This document shows, piece after piece, positions 25,856 through 36,101 of a stretch of 64,000 bases of DNA; positions within the stretch are counted from its first letter, which is position 1; every line of letters starts with the position of its first letter. This stretch comes from Pseudofrankia inefficax (GTDB lineage Bacteria > Actinomycetota > Actinomycetes > Frankiales > Frankiaceae). The stretch is taken from positions 2,356,001-2,420,000 of the forward strand of contig NC_014666.1 in NCBI RefSeq assembly GCF_000166135.1, in the 5' to 3' direction. The position numbers were made by a program, and so were the translations under genes. Below the pieces are notes generated by a model, which was not told the origin of the DNA, ran no database searches, and was given only the letters and a program-made list of their open reading frames with translations.

Positions 25856-25971
25856 GTCCGGGGTTGCCGTTTGCTGCACCTACCGGGGGCCGTGAAGCGG
25901 TCCGGGGTCACCGCGTGGCGGTAATCTCGGCGCGTCCCCCGTCCGACGTCGTACCAGGAGACATCCGCGCC

Positions 25972-27390
25972 GTGAAGGCCACCAAGGAGTCACTCAGCCC
26001 GACCAGGGTCAAACTCACCGTCGAGGTGCCCTTCGACGACCTGAAGCCCTCCCTGGACGCCACCTACAAGAAGCTGTCCAGGCAGATCCGGGTGTCCGGG
26101 TTCCGCCCGGGCAAGGTGCCGCCGCGGATTCTGGACCAGCGCCTCGGGCGCTCGACCATCCTCGACGAGGCCCTTCAGGAGGCGCTGCCCCAGTTCTACT
26201 CGGAGGCGGTCGAGGCCGAGGACGTCGACGTGCTGTCGCGGCCGGAGGTGGACGTCACCGAGTTCGCCGAGGGCAGCCCGATCGTGTTCACCGCCGAGGT
26301 GGACGTCCGCCCGCAGCTCGCGCTGCCGGAGGCGGACAGCGTCAAGATCACGGTTGACAAGATCGAGGTCACCGACGAGCAGATCGACACCCAGCTCGGC
26401 TCGATGCGCGAGCGGTTCGCCGTGCTCACCCCGGTCGAGCGGCCGGTCGCCACCGGTGACTACGTGTCGCTCGACCTGTCGGCCACGGTCGACGGCGAGC
26501 CCGTGGAGGACGCCACCGCGACCGGGATGTCCTACGAGGTCGGCAGCGGCAACCTGATCGAGGGCATCGACGAGGCGCTCATCGGCGCGAGCGAGGGCGA
26601 CAGCCGCACGTTCGACACCGAGCTGCTCGCCGGCGACCGGCAGGGCCAGACCGCCCAGGTCACCGCGGTCGTGCGCGGCGTCAAGGAGAAGGAGCTCCCG
26701 GCGCTCGACGACGACTTCGCGACGACCGCCAGCGAGTTCGACACCCTCGACGAGCTGAAGGCGGACCTGCGCCAGCGCCTGGAGCAGACCCGCAAGTACG
26801 AGCAGGTCAACCAGGCGCGGGAGAAGCTGCTGGAGCAGCTGATCGAGTCCGTCGACGTTCCCGTCCCCGACTCGGTGCTGGAGTCGGAGATCGAGGCCAG
26901 GGAGCACCGCCTCGGCCACGACCTGGAGCGTTACGGCGTCGACCGCGAGACCTACCTGAAGACCCTTGAGCAGGAGCCCGAGGAGTTCGACGCGCAGGTC
27001 CGCGAGTCGGCCACGAAGGCGATCAAGTCGCAGTTCATCCTGGACACCGTGGTGCGCGCCGAGTCGGTCGGGATCGACCAGGGCGAGCTGATGGAGCAGA
27101 TCGTCATGCTCGCGCAGCGTTCCGGCGTCGCGCCCGAGCAGTACGCCCAGCAGCTCGCCGGCGGCAACGGCGCCGGGCTGACCGCGCTGATGTCCGACAT
27201 CATGCGCAACAAGGCGCTGCTGCACCTGCTGCGCCAGGCGACCGTCGTGGACGACGACGACAACGCGGTGACCCTGGAGCTGCCCGAGCGGCCGGACCCG
27301 GCGGACCTCGAGGCCTTCGAGGACGACGGTCACGACCATGACCACGATCACGACCACGAGGGTCATGACCACGAGGGCCACGACCACTAG
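25972..27390 (+). CDS. tig: Trigger factor (ribosome-associated chaperone and prolyl isomerase)
   Basis: A 472-residue trigger factor. The N-terminal ribosome-binding domain contains the signature SGFRPGKVPPRILDQR (E. coli GFRxGKxP). The FKBP-type isomerase domain follows (GDYVSLDLSATVDGE, LIEGIDEALIGASEGD), then the helical C-terminal chaperone domain. The last 19 residues (27331-27387) are nearly all His, Asp, Glu and Gly with nine His, an unusual tail resembling metal-binding tails of SlyD or HypB. The GTG at 25972 is chosen because it starts the normal VKATKESLSPTRVKL sequence and has AGGAG upstream. It heads the usual tig-clpP1-clpP2-clpX order, although hairpins separate tig from clpP1. 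Confidence 0.95.
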   Translation: MKATKESLSPTRVKLTVEVPFDDLKPSLDATYKKLSRQIRVSGFRPGKVPPRILDQRLGRSTILDEALQEALPQFYSEAVEAEDVDVLSRPEVDVTEFAEGSPIVFTAEVDVRPQLALPEADSVKITVDKIEVTDEQIDTQLGSMRERFAVLTPVERPVATGDYVSLDLSATVDGEPVEDATATGMSYEVGSGNLIEGIDEALIGASEGDSRTFDTELLAGDRQGQTAQVTAVVRGVKEKELPALDDDFATTASEFDTLDELKADLRQRLEQTRKYEQVNQAREKLLEQLIESVDVPVPDSVLESEIEAREHRLGHDLERYGVDRETYLKTLEQEPEEFDAQVRESATKAIKSQFILDTVVRAESVGIDQGELMEQIVMLAQRSGVAPEQYAQQLAGGNGAGLTALMSDIMRNKALLHLLRQATVVDDDDNAVTLELPERPDPADLEAFEDDGHDHDHDHDHEGHDHEGHDH

Positions 27391-27430
27391 GACGTGACCT
27401 TGGCTCCAGGGCTCGCCCTGGACGTGCCTG

Positions 27431-27488
27431 CCTGTCGGGTTCGACCCGGCAGGACCGTCGGCCCCCGCGGCATCCGCGCGGGGGCCGA
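27431..27488. terminator. Tandem hairpins after tig
   Basis: First stem CCTGTCGGGT/ACCCGGCAGG (27431-27440, 27444-27453; one wobble). Second stem TCGGCCCCCGCG/CGCGGGGGCCGA (27458-27469, 27477-27488; perfect 12 bp). They lie 40-100 bases past the tig stop and probably end or attenuate its transcript ahead of clpP1. Confidence 0.65.
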
Positions 27489-27666
27489 GCTGTTGGTGAG
27501 GCGCAGCCCGTCGGCTCGGCCAGTGCGCGCGGGATCGCGTGGCCCTCTGCCTAGCGCGAACATCGAGCCAGATGGGCCGGAACTGGCGCGGGTCACAGAT
27601 AGTGTCGAGCCGGTCAAGCTGTCGTCGCTCGTGGGCACCGTCCCGGCACGCAACCATCAAGGGGGC

Positions 27667-27684
27667 GTTCGCGGGTACCGGAAC
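27667..27684. promoter_or_regulatory. Imperfect dyad upstream of clpP1, possible ClgR-type site
   Basis: GTTCGCGGGTACCGGAAC has GTTC/GAAC ends and the GTTCGC half-site seen in ClgR boxes of actinobacterial clp promoters, but the inner part is poorly symmetric. It lies 60 bases before the clpP1 GTG. Weak evidence only. Confidence 0.25.
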
Positions 27685-27702
27685 TTCGCGAGTACGGAAG
27701 CC

Positions 27703-27733
27703 AGGTCAGTGAAGCCAGCAGGTCAGTGAAGCC
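27703..27733 (+). repeat. 14-base direct repeat in the clpP1 leader
   Basis: AGGTCAGTGAAGCC occurs at 27703-27716 and 27720-27733, a 17-base period, directly before the GAGGAG ribosome binding site of clpP1. Confidence 0.7.
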
Positions 27734-27745
27734 GAGGAGTCGAAC

Positions 27746-28393
27746 GTGAGTGAGTTCGCAGTGCCGAGTCTGGCCGCGCCGGGTGGCCCCAGCCTCCGGT
27801 CGGCGGGCCAGAGCGGCCCAGGTTTCGACGAGCAGGTCTACAACCGGCTGCTGCGGGAGCGCATCATCTTCCTCGGCACCGTCGTCGAGGACAGCATCGC
27901 GAACGCGATCTGTGCGCAGCTGCTGCTGCTGAACGCCGAGGACCCGAACCGGGACATCTGGCTGTACATCAACTCGCCGGGTGGTTCGGTCAGCGCCGGC
28001 ATGGCGATCTACGACACGATGCAGTTCGTCGAGAACGACGTCGCGACCGTCTCGCTGGGCCTCGCCGCGTCGATGGGCCAGTTCCTGCTGTGCGCCGGCG
28101 CCGCTGGCAAGCGGTACTCGCTGCCGCACGCGCGGATCATGATGCACCAGCCGTCCGGCGGCATCGGTGGTACGGCCTCCGACATCGCGATCCAGGCCGA
28201 GCAGATGCTCTACACCAAGCGGATGATGCAGGAGCGCATCGCCTTCCACACCGGTCAGCCGATCGACCAGATCGAGCGGGACTCCGACCGCGACCGTTGG
28301 TTCACCGCCGAAGAGGCGAAGGACTACGGCTTCGTTGACCATGTCGTCCAGCGGGTGCGCCAGGTGCCCGGTGGCACCCCGTCCGGCCAGTGA
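27746..28393 (+). CDS. clpP1: ATP-dependent Clp protease proteolytic subunit 1
   Basis: A 215-residue ClpP with the full catalytic triad: Ser109 (GLAASMGQF), His134 (MMHQPSGG) and Asp183 ([10 protein letters not shown]). The N-terminal 26 residues are a propeptide-like extension rich in Ser/Gly/Pro. GTG start with GAGGAG upstream. In actinobacteria ClpP1 and ClpP2 rings combine into one mixed tetradecamer that works with ClpX or ClpC1. clpP2 follows after about 60 bases, and clpX after that. Confidence 0.95.
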   Translation: MSEFAVPSLAAPGGPSLRSAGQSGPGFDEQVYNRLLRERIIFLGTVVEDSIANAICAQLLLLNAEDPNRDIWLYINSPGGSVSAGMAIYDTMQFVENDVATVSLGLAASMGQFLLCAGAAGKRYSLPHARIMMHQPSGGIGGTASDIAIQAEQMLYTKRMMQERIAFHTGQPIDQIERDSDRDRWFTAEEAKDYGFVDHVVQRVRQVPGGTPSGQ

Positions 28394-28454
28394 TCTCGTC
28401 GGCGCTCCCACCCTCGTCGGCCCCGTACCACCGCACCTCCCGGAGGGCATGAAC

Positions 28455-29087
28455 ATGTCCCGTTACGAGCAGACCGGCCGCTACGTGCTGCCGAACATCA
28501 TCGAGAAGACGTCCCGTGGCGAGTACGGCATGGACCCGTACTCGAAGCTCCTCAAGGAGCGGATCGTCTTCCTTGGCGTCCAGATCGACGACGTGTCGGC
28601 CAACGACGTCATGGCGCAGCTGCTGTTCCTCGAGTCCGAGGACCCGGACCGCGACATCTCGATCTACATCAACTCGCCTGGCGGGTCGTTCACGTCGCTG
28701 ACCGCGATCTACGACACGATGCAGTTCGTCCGCCCGGACATCCAGACCATCTGCATGGGCCAGGCGGCGTCCGCCGCCGCCGTGCTGCTGGCCGCCGGGA
28801 CCCCGGGCAAGCGGTTCGCGCTGCAGAACAGCCGCATCCTGATCCACCAGCCGTCCGGTTCCGGTGAGGGCCAGTCGAGCGACATCGAGATCCAGGCCCG
28901 TGAGATCCTCCGGATGCGTTCGCTATTGGAGAAAATGCTCGCGGACCACACCGGCAAGGCCGAAGAGGACATCCGCCGGGACATCGAGCGGGACAAGATT
29001 CTCTCTGCCGATGAGGCCAAGGAGTACGGCCTGATCGACGAGGTGATCAAGACCCGTAAGTCGTCCCGCCTGTCGGCTGCCCGCTGA
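28455..29087 (+). CDS. clpP2: ATP-dependent Clp protease proteolytic subunit 2
   Basis: A 210-residue ClpP with triad Ser106 (GQAASAAAV), His131 (LIHQPSG) and Asp180 (RRDIERDK). It forms the mixed protease with ClpP1; in studied actinobacteria ClpP2 is the ring docked by the ATPases. Two start codons are possible, ATG at 28449 and ATG at 28455. GGAGGG at 28442-28447 is almost touching the first but well spaced for the second, so 28455 is used. The gene starts about 60 bases after clpP1 and is probably co-transcribed with it. Confidence 0.94.
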   Translation: MSRYEQTGRYVLPNIIEKTSRGEYGMDPYSKLLKERIVFLGVQIDDVSANDVMAQLLFLESEDPDRDISIYINSPGGSFTSLTAIYDTMQFVRPDIQTICMGQAASAAAVLLAAGTPGKRFALQNSRILIHQPSGSGEGQSSDIEIQAREILRMRSLLEKMLADHTGKAEEDIRRDIERDKILSADEAKEYGLIDEVIKTRKSSRLSAAR

Positions 29088-29149
29088 CAGGACAGGCGAC
29101 CGTAGGCTGACCTGTATGAGCCGCGCGATAGGGCTCTCACCGGGCGGCC

Positions 29150-29200
29150 GGGCGGGGTACCGTCCCCCGAAGGGGCGGTACGAGGCAGGACAGGCCAGGC
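29150..29200. other. Hairpin region between clpP2 and clpX
   Basis: GTACCG-T-CCCC and GGGG-CGGTAC pair around a CGAA-type loop near 29157-29181, with one bulged T. It may be a weak terminator or processing site separating clpP1P2 from clpX. The rest of the 295-base gap shows no gene. Confidence 0.4.
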
Positions 29201-29382
29201 ACGGGAGGGCGACCTCCCGGCCCCGCCTGAGTGGCGCCCGAGCTGGAGCGCCGGCCCTGGGGCCGGCCGCGGTGGGCACCTGGCAAGGCCAGTGACAGTC
29301 TCGGCACGCGACGACCGGGCGGTGCGAGCCGCCCCCGACTTGCAGGCGACCCCATCGTCTGGACGAAGGGACTGAGTCCTCG

Positions 29383-30674
<1,292 letters not shown>

Positions 30675-30675
<1 letters not shown>

Positions 30676-30820
30676 CGGCCCGAACGGGCGCTGAGCGCCC
30701 GCGGGCCGTTCCGCTGGGTCGGGCGCTGAGCGCCCTCCCCAACGTGGTTCTGCGTCGGGGAGAAGTCTGTGGTGGGCGCTTGTCCAGGGTCGGGATTTGG
30801 GCCGGGTGCCGCTTCGCCTG
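30675..30820. repeat. Dispersed intergenic repeat, family A, copy 2 (also clpX terminator)
   Basis: A two-level hairpin, ACGGCCCG ... CGGGCCGT (30675-30682, 30702-30709) enclosing GGGCGCT-G-AGCGCCC (30686-30700), begins at the clpX stop codon. A second GGGCGCTGAGCGCCC follows at 30721-30735, then GTGGTTC, GCTTGTCCAGGG and TTCGCCTGG. The layout and sequence match 19179-19326; the outer stems differ in sequence in the two copies but pair perfectly in both. Confidence 0.7.
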
Positions 30821-30846
30821 GCGAAAGGCCACCACTTCCGGGCTAA

Positions 30847-30919
30847 GATCGCTGTTTTGGCCCTCTAGTGGTTGTGTTGGGGCCTGGCTCGCGACCACTG
30901 GAGGGCCGAAACGGCGATC
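30847..30919. repeat. Long-hairpin repeat, family B, copy 1
   Basis: A 26-base arm at 30847-30872 pairs with 30894-30919 around a 21-base loop. Every mismatch between the arms is a G-U wobble if read as RNA on the plus strand. The core TTTTGGCCCTC ... GAGGGCCGAAAC is shared with a second copy at 48037-48109. Confidence 0.7.
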
Positions 30920-31078
30920 ATCGGTCCGCGCGCGGCGCCGACCGGGCGCTGGCGCGGACCCGGTTGGCCGCCACCGCCACCGCCCGCTGCGTCCGCCGGT
31001 CGGCGTCGGCGCGTGCCGGGTTCGACGCGCGATGCCCGCGGCGCGATCGCCCAGGCCCGGGGGACGGGAGTCGGCCCG

Positions 31079-31879
31079 TCAGGGCTTGGGGGCTCGGTAG
31101 CCGGCTAGTTGGCGGGCCTGGGCTACCAGGCGGTCGGCGGAGTCCCAGACCTCCACGTCCTCGTCCAGCCAGCCGTCGTCGATCAGCTGGGAGCGCTGGA
31201 CGACGCGCAGCCAGCCCGGCGCGGGGGTGCCGCGCAGCAGCGCGGTCAGCTCGACGGTCGGCACCCAGCCGAACAGGCCGAAGTCGAACGTCGTCGGTGG
31301 CAGCGCGTCCGCGGCGAGCAGCAGGAACAGCGCGTCGGGCTCGGATCCGTCCCGCGGCCGCACCCAGCCCCGGATCTCGGCGGCACCGCGCGGCTGGCCG
31401 TACGCCCAGCCGACCGTCGCCGGGTCGAGCCGCACGTCGACCTTGTCGTGCAGGTTCTGCCGGAACGGGTTGTCCGGGCTGGCGACGTCGACGCAGTCCT
31501 CGGGCGCCGGCAGCGTCGGGGCACTCTCCCGTTGGAAGACGGGCACCGACTCGGCGGGTGCCCGACCGGTGGTCGTGAGCGTCGCCATGATCGGCTGGTC
31601 AGCCTGGCAGAGGTCGACGGCGGCGACCGCCGTAGACCGACCGGCGCGCAGCATCGTCGGCGTCGCGGTGACCGGGGCGTTCGCGGGGGAGCGCAGGAAA
31701 TGCGCGGTGATCGACAGCGGATGATCCCGACCGGTCACGCCCAGCGCGATCCGCGCCGCGAGTGCCAGCAGGTAGCCGCCATGCGGATGACCACCGATGT
31801 CCCACCCCGGCGCGACCTCGGCGGTCCATCGGCCGGATTCGTCGACCGTCGCCGCCGTGGCCTTCTCGAAGTCACCCAC
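31079..31879 (-). CDS. Acyl-CoA thioesterase-family protein
   Basis: A 266-residue double-hotdog protein of the TesB-like thioesterase group. The N-terminal half has the hotdog helix region WDIGGHPHGGYLLALAARIAL, and the C-terminal half has PTTFDFGLFGWVPTVELTALLRG and VQRSQLIDDGWLDEDVEVWDSADRLVAQARQLAGYR, typical of the second hotdog. These enzymes hydrolyse acyl-CoA thioesters; chain-length preference cannot be read. The GTG at 31879 gives the usual N-terminus VGDFEKATA; upstream in-frame sequence has no family similarity. It is divergent from folC and lies where valS is found in several relatives. Confidence 0.78.
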   Translation of the reverse strand: MGDFEKATAATVDESGRWTAEVAPGWDIGGHPHGGYLLALAARIALGVTGRDHPLSITAHFLRSPANAPVTATPTMLRAGRSTAVAAVDLCQADQPIMATLTTTGRAPAESVPVFQRESAPTLPAPEDCVDVASPDNPFRQNLHDKVDVRLDPATVGWAYGQPRGAAEIRGWVRPRDGSEPDALFLLLAADALPPTTFDFGLFGWVPTVELTALLRGTPAPGWLRVVQRSQLIDDGWLDEDVEVWDSADRLVAQARQLAGYRAPKP

Positions 31880-32012
31880 GGCTGCCCACGCTAGCCCGGA
31901 CCCGCCGGAAACGGACCCGACGTGGCAGCCCTCACCCCGGAGGATCCCCCCGGCCTGGGCCGCCTGGCTCGCGTCGGGCGGTGGCCGGTTGGCCGGCGGA
32001 TAATCTTCGGGA

Positions 32013-33440
32013 GTGACGGACAACGGACGAGACGGCTGGCGGCCGGCGAACGAGGACTCGGCCGACGAGGCTGACTTGGCTGACGAGGCCGACGAGGCCC
32101 GGGAGGCCGACGAGGCCCGGGATACCGGTGCCGAGCTGGCGCGGGTCGAGAAGGCGCTGGCCGGACGCTTTCCGCACAAGATGATCCCCGACCTGGACAG
32201 GATTCGGGACCTGGTCGACCTGCTGGGCCATCCCGAGCGGGCCTTTCCGGTGATCCACCTGACCGGCACCAACGGCAAGACGTCGACCGCCCGCATGATC
32301 GACTCGTTGCTCGGCGGCTTCGGCCTTCGCTCGGGCCGGTACACGTCGCCGCACCTGGAGAGCGTCACCGAGCGGATCAGCATCGATGGTCGGCCGGTGG
32401 GCGCGGAGGTGTTCGCCCGCGCCTACGACGATGTCGCGCCGTACGTCGAGCTGGTCGACGGCCGGCACGCCGAGCGGGTCACGTTCTTCGAGCTGCTGAC
32501 CGCGATGGCCTTCTCGGCGTTCGCGGACGCGCCTGTCGACGTCGGGGTGATCGAGGTCGGCCTCGGCGGGACCTGGGACGCCACCAACGTCGTCGACAGC
32601 CTCGTCCAGGTCGTCACGCCGATCTCGCTGGACCACCGGGAGCTCGGTTCGACCGTCGAGGAGATCGCGACCGAGAAGGCCGGCATCCTGCGTCCCGAGG
32701 CCGTGGCCGTCCTGGGCCAGCAGCCGCTCGGCGCGGCCAGGGTGCTCGCCGCGCGGGCCGAGGAGCTGGGCACGACGCTGGTGCGCGAGGGCCTGGAGTT
32801 CGGGGTGGCGCGCCGGAAGGTCGCCGTGGGCGGCCAGCTGCTGACGCTGCGCGGCCTCGCCGGCGACTACGACGAGATCTTCCTGCCGCTGCACGGTGAG
32901 CACCAGGCGCACAACGCGGCCTGCGCACTGGTCGCGGTCGAGGCGTTCCTGGGCGGTGGGGCGAATCCGCTGGACCTGGAGCTGGTCCGGGCCGGGTTCG
33001 CGTCCGCGTCGTCGCCGGGGCGGCTCGAGGTGGTCCGCCGGTCGCCGACGATCGTGCTCGACGGCGCGCACAACGTCGCCGGCACGCAGGCGCTGGTCGC
33101 GGCGCTGGCCGACGGGTTCCAGTTCGACACGTTGGTCGGCGTGGTCGGGGTGCTCGCCGACAAGGACGCCCACGCGATGCTCAGCGTGCTGGAGCCGGCG
33201 TTCGACTCGATCGTCCTCACGCAGAGCTCCTCGCCGCGGGCGCGATCGGCCGACGAGCTGGGGGCCGTCGCGGTCGAGGTGTTCGGCGCCGACCGGGTCG
33301 AGGTCGCGCCCCGGCTGGACGACGCGATCGACGCGGCGGTGCGGCTGGTCGAGGAGGGCGCCGAGCTGGGAGGCGGCGGCGTCGTCGTGACGGGCTCGCT
33401 CACCATCGTCGGCGAGGCCCGCCACCTGCTGGCCCACTGA
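32013..33440 (+). CDS. folC: Bifunctional folylpolyglutamate/dihydrofolate synthase
   Basis: A 475-residue Mur-ligase-family enzyme that adds glutamate to dihydropteroate or folates. It shows the P-loop [35 protein letters not shown], the [14 protein letters not shown] region and [12 protein letters not shown] in the C-terminal domain. The first ~40 residues are an Asp/Glu/Ala run with repeated DEADEAR-like steps, an acidic extension not needed for catalysis. GTG start. ndk follows on the same strand, and the cell-shape cluster comes after that, the usual actinobacterial order. Confidence 0.93.
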   Translation: MTDNGRDGWRPANEDSADEADLADEADEAREADEARDTGAELARVEKALAGRFPHKMIPDLDRIRDLVDLLGHPERAFPVIHLTGTNGKTSTARMIDSLLGGFGLRSGRYTSPHLESVTERISIDGRPVGAEVFARAYDDVAPYVELVDGRHAERVTFFELLTAMAFSAFADAPVDVGVIEVGLGGTWDATNVVDSLVQVVTPISLDHRELGSTVEEIATEKAGILRPEAVAVLGQQPLGAARVLAARAEELGTTLVREGLEFGVARRKVAVGGQLLTLRGLAGDYDEIFLPLHGEHQAHNAACALVAVEAFLGGGANPLDLELVRAGFASASSPGRLEVVRRSPTIVLDGAHNVAGTQALVAALADGFQFDTLVGVVGVLADKDAHAMLSVLEPAFDSIVLTQSSSPRARSADELGAVAVEVFGADRVEVAPRLDDAIDAAVRLVEEGAELGGGGVVVTGSLTIVGEARHLLAH

Positions 33441-33584
33441 CGGCCGGTGGCGGCAGATCGGCGGCAAGAGTGGACAGGGTAAGTTGGCGCCAAGCACCGT
33501 GGGTTATGTCGACCCTGTCCGCGCTGGCGGCGGGCGGCACCTGCCACCCATGAGGCGGCACCCGCCACTCAGGACCGTTCACCC

Positions 33585-33623
33585 ACGAACAGTCCAAGAC
33601 ACGAACAGTCCAAGACACGAACA
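33585..33623 (+). repeat. 16-base tandem duplication in the ndk leader
   Basis: ACGAACAGTCCAAGAC occurs at 33585-33600 and 33601-33616, followed by a partial third copy ACGAACA (33617-33623) that runs into the AAAGGAG ribosome binding site of ndk. Confidence 0.8.
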
Positions 33624-33633
33624 AAGGAGTCCA

Positions 33634-34050
33634 GTGTCCGCTGAGCGCACCCTCGTCCTGGTCAAGCCCGACGGCGTCAGCCGCGGCCTTGTCGGGGAGG
33701 TCATCAGCCGGCTCGAGCGCAAGGGCCTGACCCTGGTCGCCGCCGAGCTGCGCACGCTGGAGAAGGCGACCGCCGAGACCCACTACGGCGAGCACGCCAG
33801 CAAGCCGTTCTTCGGCGAGCTCGTCGAGTTCATCACCTCCGGCCCGCTGGTCGCGCTGGTCGTCGAGGGGCCGCGCGCGATCGAGGGCACCCGGGGCCTG
33901 ATGGGCGTCACCGACCCGGTGAAGGCCGTGCCCGGCTCGATCCGCGGCGACTACGCCCTGGAGATCGGCCAGAACCTGGTCCACGGCTCGGACTCGCCCG
34001 AGTCGGCCGCGCGGGAGATCGACCTGTTCTTCCCCGGCCTGAAGGGCTGA
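33634..34050 (+). CDS. ndk: Nucleoside diphosphate kinase
   Basis: A 138-residue enzyme, normal length, that balances nucleoside triphosphate pools by phosphate transfer from ATP through a phospho-histidine. [12 protein letters not shown] and [16 protein letters not shown] form the start, and the active-site histidine lies in [12 protein letters not shown] (family NxxHGSDS). The GTG at 33634 has AAAGGAG upstream. An intrinsic terminator follows. Confidence 0.95.
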   Translation: MSAERTLVLVKPDGVSRGLVGEVISRLERKGLTLVAAELRTLEKATAETHYGEHASKPFFGELVEFITSGPLVALVVEGPRAIEGTRGLMGVTDPVKAVPGSIRGDYALEIGQNLVHGSDSPESAAREIDLFFPGLKG

Positions 34051-34067
34051 CCGAGCCCGCAGCCTGG

Positions 34068-34099
34068 ACGCCCGCCCGGACTCTCCGGGCGGGCGTTTC
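34068..34099 (+). terminator. Intrinsic terminator of ndk
   Basis: ACGCCCGCCCGGA (34068-34080) pairs perfectly with TCCGGGCGGGCGT (34084-34096) around a 3-base loop; TTC extends the short T-run after the stem. Confidence 0.8.
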
Positions 34100-34731
34100 A
34101 CATTCCGGGGGTGAGCGCCCGGCCGCGTCGGCGTGGCCGCTGGCGCCGCCGGCCGGACGGTTCGGCGGGGTACGCGCGGCCTGCTGGCCAGGGGGCGCGG
34201 CGAGGTGTGCCGGCCGGGCCGGGCCGGTCCCGGTCTGGGCCGGATGGGTGCCTCGGGTGGCGCCGGGCGGGATGCACCGTCGGCACCATGGGTGACACGG
34301 TCCCGGCGGGCCTGCGGCCTGTCGGTGGGGCGGTCTAGGCTTTCGCTGTCACCGCCGAGAGCGGGCCGGTCATCCCGGTCACTCGAAGAACTGGTGGCTT
34401 GCTCACCCCGGTCACTCGTCATCCCGGTCGGCCGGACCGCCAGGTCCGCCAATGCCGGGCCGTCGAGAAAACCGGGCAATCGGGTTACCAGCACGCTGGT
34501 GGTGGAAACTCGCCGCAGTCCTCGCACGTTGCTCGTGAAACCCTGCAATCTGTTAGTCGTCGCGATTCCGTCGCGCCGGGCGCATCCGGCGTGGATCGCG
34601 GCCCGTGAACACCCCTGAGCCTGAAGAACCCTGATCGTGTTCGAGGTCGCGGGGCCGGTTCAGGCGGGCCCGGCATGCCCGGACCCGGCGCACGGCACCC
34701 AGACCGCATCTCCGGGAAGGTCGGCCCGACG
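34100..34731. other. Long leader/promoter region upstream of mreB
   Basis: About 630 bases without a supported gene. A short phrase CATCCCGGTC is repeated near 34371 and 34431, each beside CGGTCACTCG. Open frames here have no homologous motifs and no good ribosome binding sites. It probably holds the promoters of the mre cluster. Confidence 0.5.
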
Positions 34732-35763
34732 ATGTCCAGTTCCCTGTCCTTCCTCGGCCGTGACATGGCGGTCGATCTCGGCACCGCCAACACGCTCGTC
34801 TACGTGCGCGGCCGGGGCATCGTGCTCAACGAGCCGAGCGTCGTGGCGATCAACACCACCACCACGGGCATCCTCGCCGTCGGGACCGACGCCAAGCGCA
34901 TGATTGGCAGGACGCCGGGCAACGTCGTCGCGGTCCGCCCGCTCAAGGACGGCGTGATCGCCGACTTCGAGACCACCGAGCGGATGCTGCGCTACTTCAT
35001 CCAGAAGGTGCACCGCCGCCGGCACTTCGCCAAACCCCGGCTGGTGGTCTGCGTGCCGAGTGGCATCACCGGCGTCGAACAGCGCGCCGTGAAGGACGCC
35101 GGCTACGAGGCCGGCGCCCGTCGCGTCTACATCATCGAGGAACCGATGGCCGCGGCCATCGGCGCTGGCCTGCCGGTTCATGAGCCGACCGGCAACATGG
35201 TCGTCGACATCGGTGGCGGCACCACCGAGGTCGCGGTGATCTCGCTCGGCGGCATCGTGACCAGCCAGTCGATCAGGATCGCCGGCGACGAGCTGGACAC
35301 CGCGATCATCTCCTACGTCAAGAAGGAGTACTCGCTGATGCTCGGCGAGCGCACCTCCGAGGAGATCAAGATGGCGATCGGCTCGGCGTACAAGCTGCCC
35401 GACGAGCCGAGCGCGGAGATCCGCGGCCGTGATCTCGTCACCGGGCTGCCGAAGACCATCGTCGTGACGGCCGAGGAGATCCGCAAGGCGATCGAGGAGC
35501 CGGTCAACTCGATCATCGACGCGGTCAAGGTGACCCTCGACCGTTGCCCCCCGGAGCTCGCCGGCGACGTCATGGACCGCGGGATCGTGCTCACCGGCGG
35601 CGGCGCGCTGCTGCGCGGCCTGGACGAACGGCTGCGCAACGAGACCGGCATGCCGATCCACATCGCGGACAATCCGCTGCACTCCGTAGCCATGGGCTCG
35701 GGCAAATGCGTCGAGGAGTTCGAGGCTCTTCAGCAGGTCCTCATCTCCGAGCCCCGGCGTTAG
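34732..35763 (+). CDS. mreB: Rod-shape-determining actin homolog MreB
   Basis: A 343-residue bacterial actin. Phosphate-1 motif [12 protein letters not shown], phosphate-2 [15 protein letters not shown] and the adenosine motif [15 protein letters not shown] are all present. It polymerises on the membrane and guides lateral wall synthesis; in Streptomyces it matters mainly for spore walls. The ATG at 34732 is preceded by GGGAAGG; an in-frame ATG 19 codons upstream lacks one. It is the first gene of mreB-mreC-mreD-PBP2-rodA. Confidence 0.95.
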   Translation: MSSSLSFLGRDMAVDLGTANTLVYVRGRGIVLNEPSVVAINTTTTGILAVGTDAKRMIGRTPGNVVAVRPLKDGVIADFETTERMLRYFIQKVHRRRHFAKPRLVVCVPSGITGVEQRAVKDAGYEAGARRVYIIEEPMAAAIGAGLPVHEPTGNMVVDIGGGTTEVAVISLGGIVTSQSIRIAGDELDTAIISYVKKEYSLMLGERTSEEIKMAIGSAYKLPDEPSAEIRGRDLVTGLPKTIVVTAEEIRKAIEEPVNSIIDAVKVTLDRCPPELAGDVMDRGIVLTGGGALLRGLDERLRNETGMPIHIADNPLHSVAMGSGKCVEEFEALQQVLISEPRR

Positions 35764-36101
35764 TAGTCCGCGAGCAGGGTTCGCCGCGTCGCCGTTGGGC
35801 CCGGCCGGATTTCGTGGGCATTTCGGCGCCGACCGGACAACGGTTCCTCGAAATCGGTGGGGACCGGGAACGCTCGCGGGGTGTGGTTCGTCCGTGCCGG
35901 CGAACGCTTGCCGCGATCGTCGGGAGCCTTGCGTCCGAAAGGCGTGCGGCGGCGGCGATTCGTCACGGGGGATGGCCGGGCTGGGGGGTGCCCGGGGCTC
36001 GCGGCCGCCCGGCGGCCGTGAGTTCGGCGGCCGTGACTTCGGCGGCCGCGGGTAGGGCGCCGTCCCGGCAGCGCGTCGGGTGAGGGGAGTGAGGGGTCGT
36101 C
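35764..36101. other. mreB-mreC spacer with a 15-base tandem repeat
   Basis: No gene is supported. GGCGGCCGTGA(G/C)TTC repeats with a 15-base period at 36011-36025 and 36026-36040 with a partial third copy to about 36050. GAGGGG just before 36102 serves mreC. The gap is long for an mre operon, so mreC may have its own promoter here. Confidence 0.55.

Noticed and set aside
25384-25924. Protein-coding repeat genes between tRNA-Pro and tig
   Set aside because: The repeat period is 94 or 97 bases, not a multiple of three, so no single frame reads the repeat consistently, and there are no proper ribosome binding sites.
34111-34618. Small genes between ndk and mreB
   Set aside because: Overlapping frames with Arg/Gly-rich shadow composition and no start signals; the region is better read as the mreB leader.
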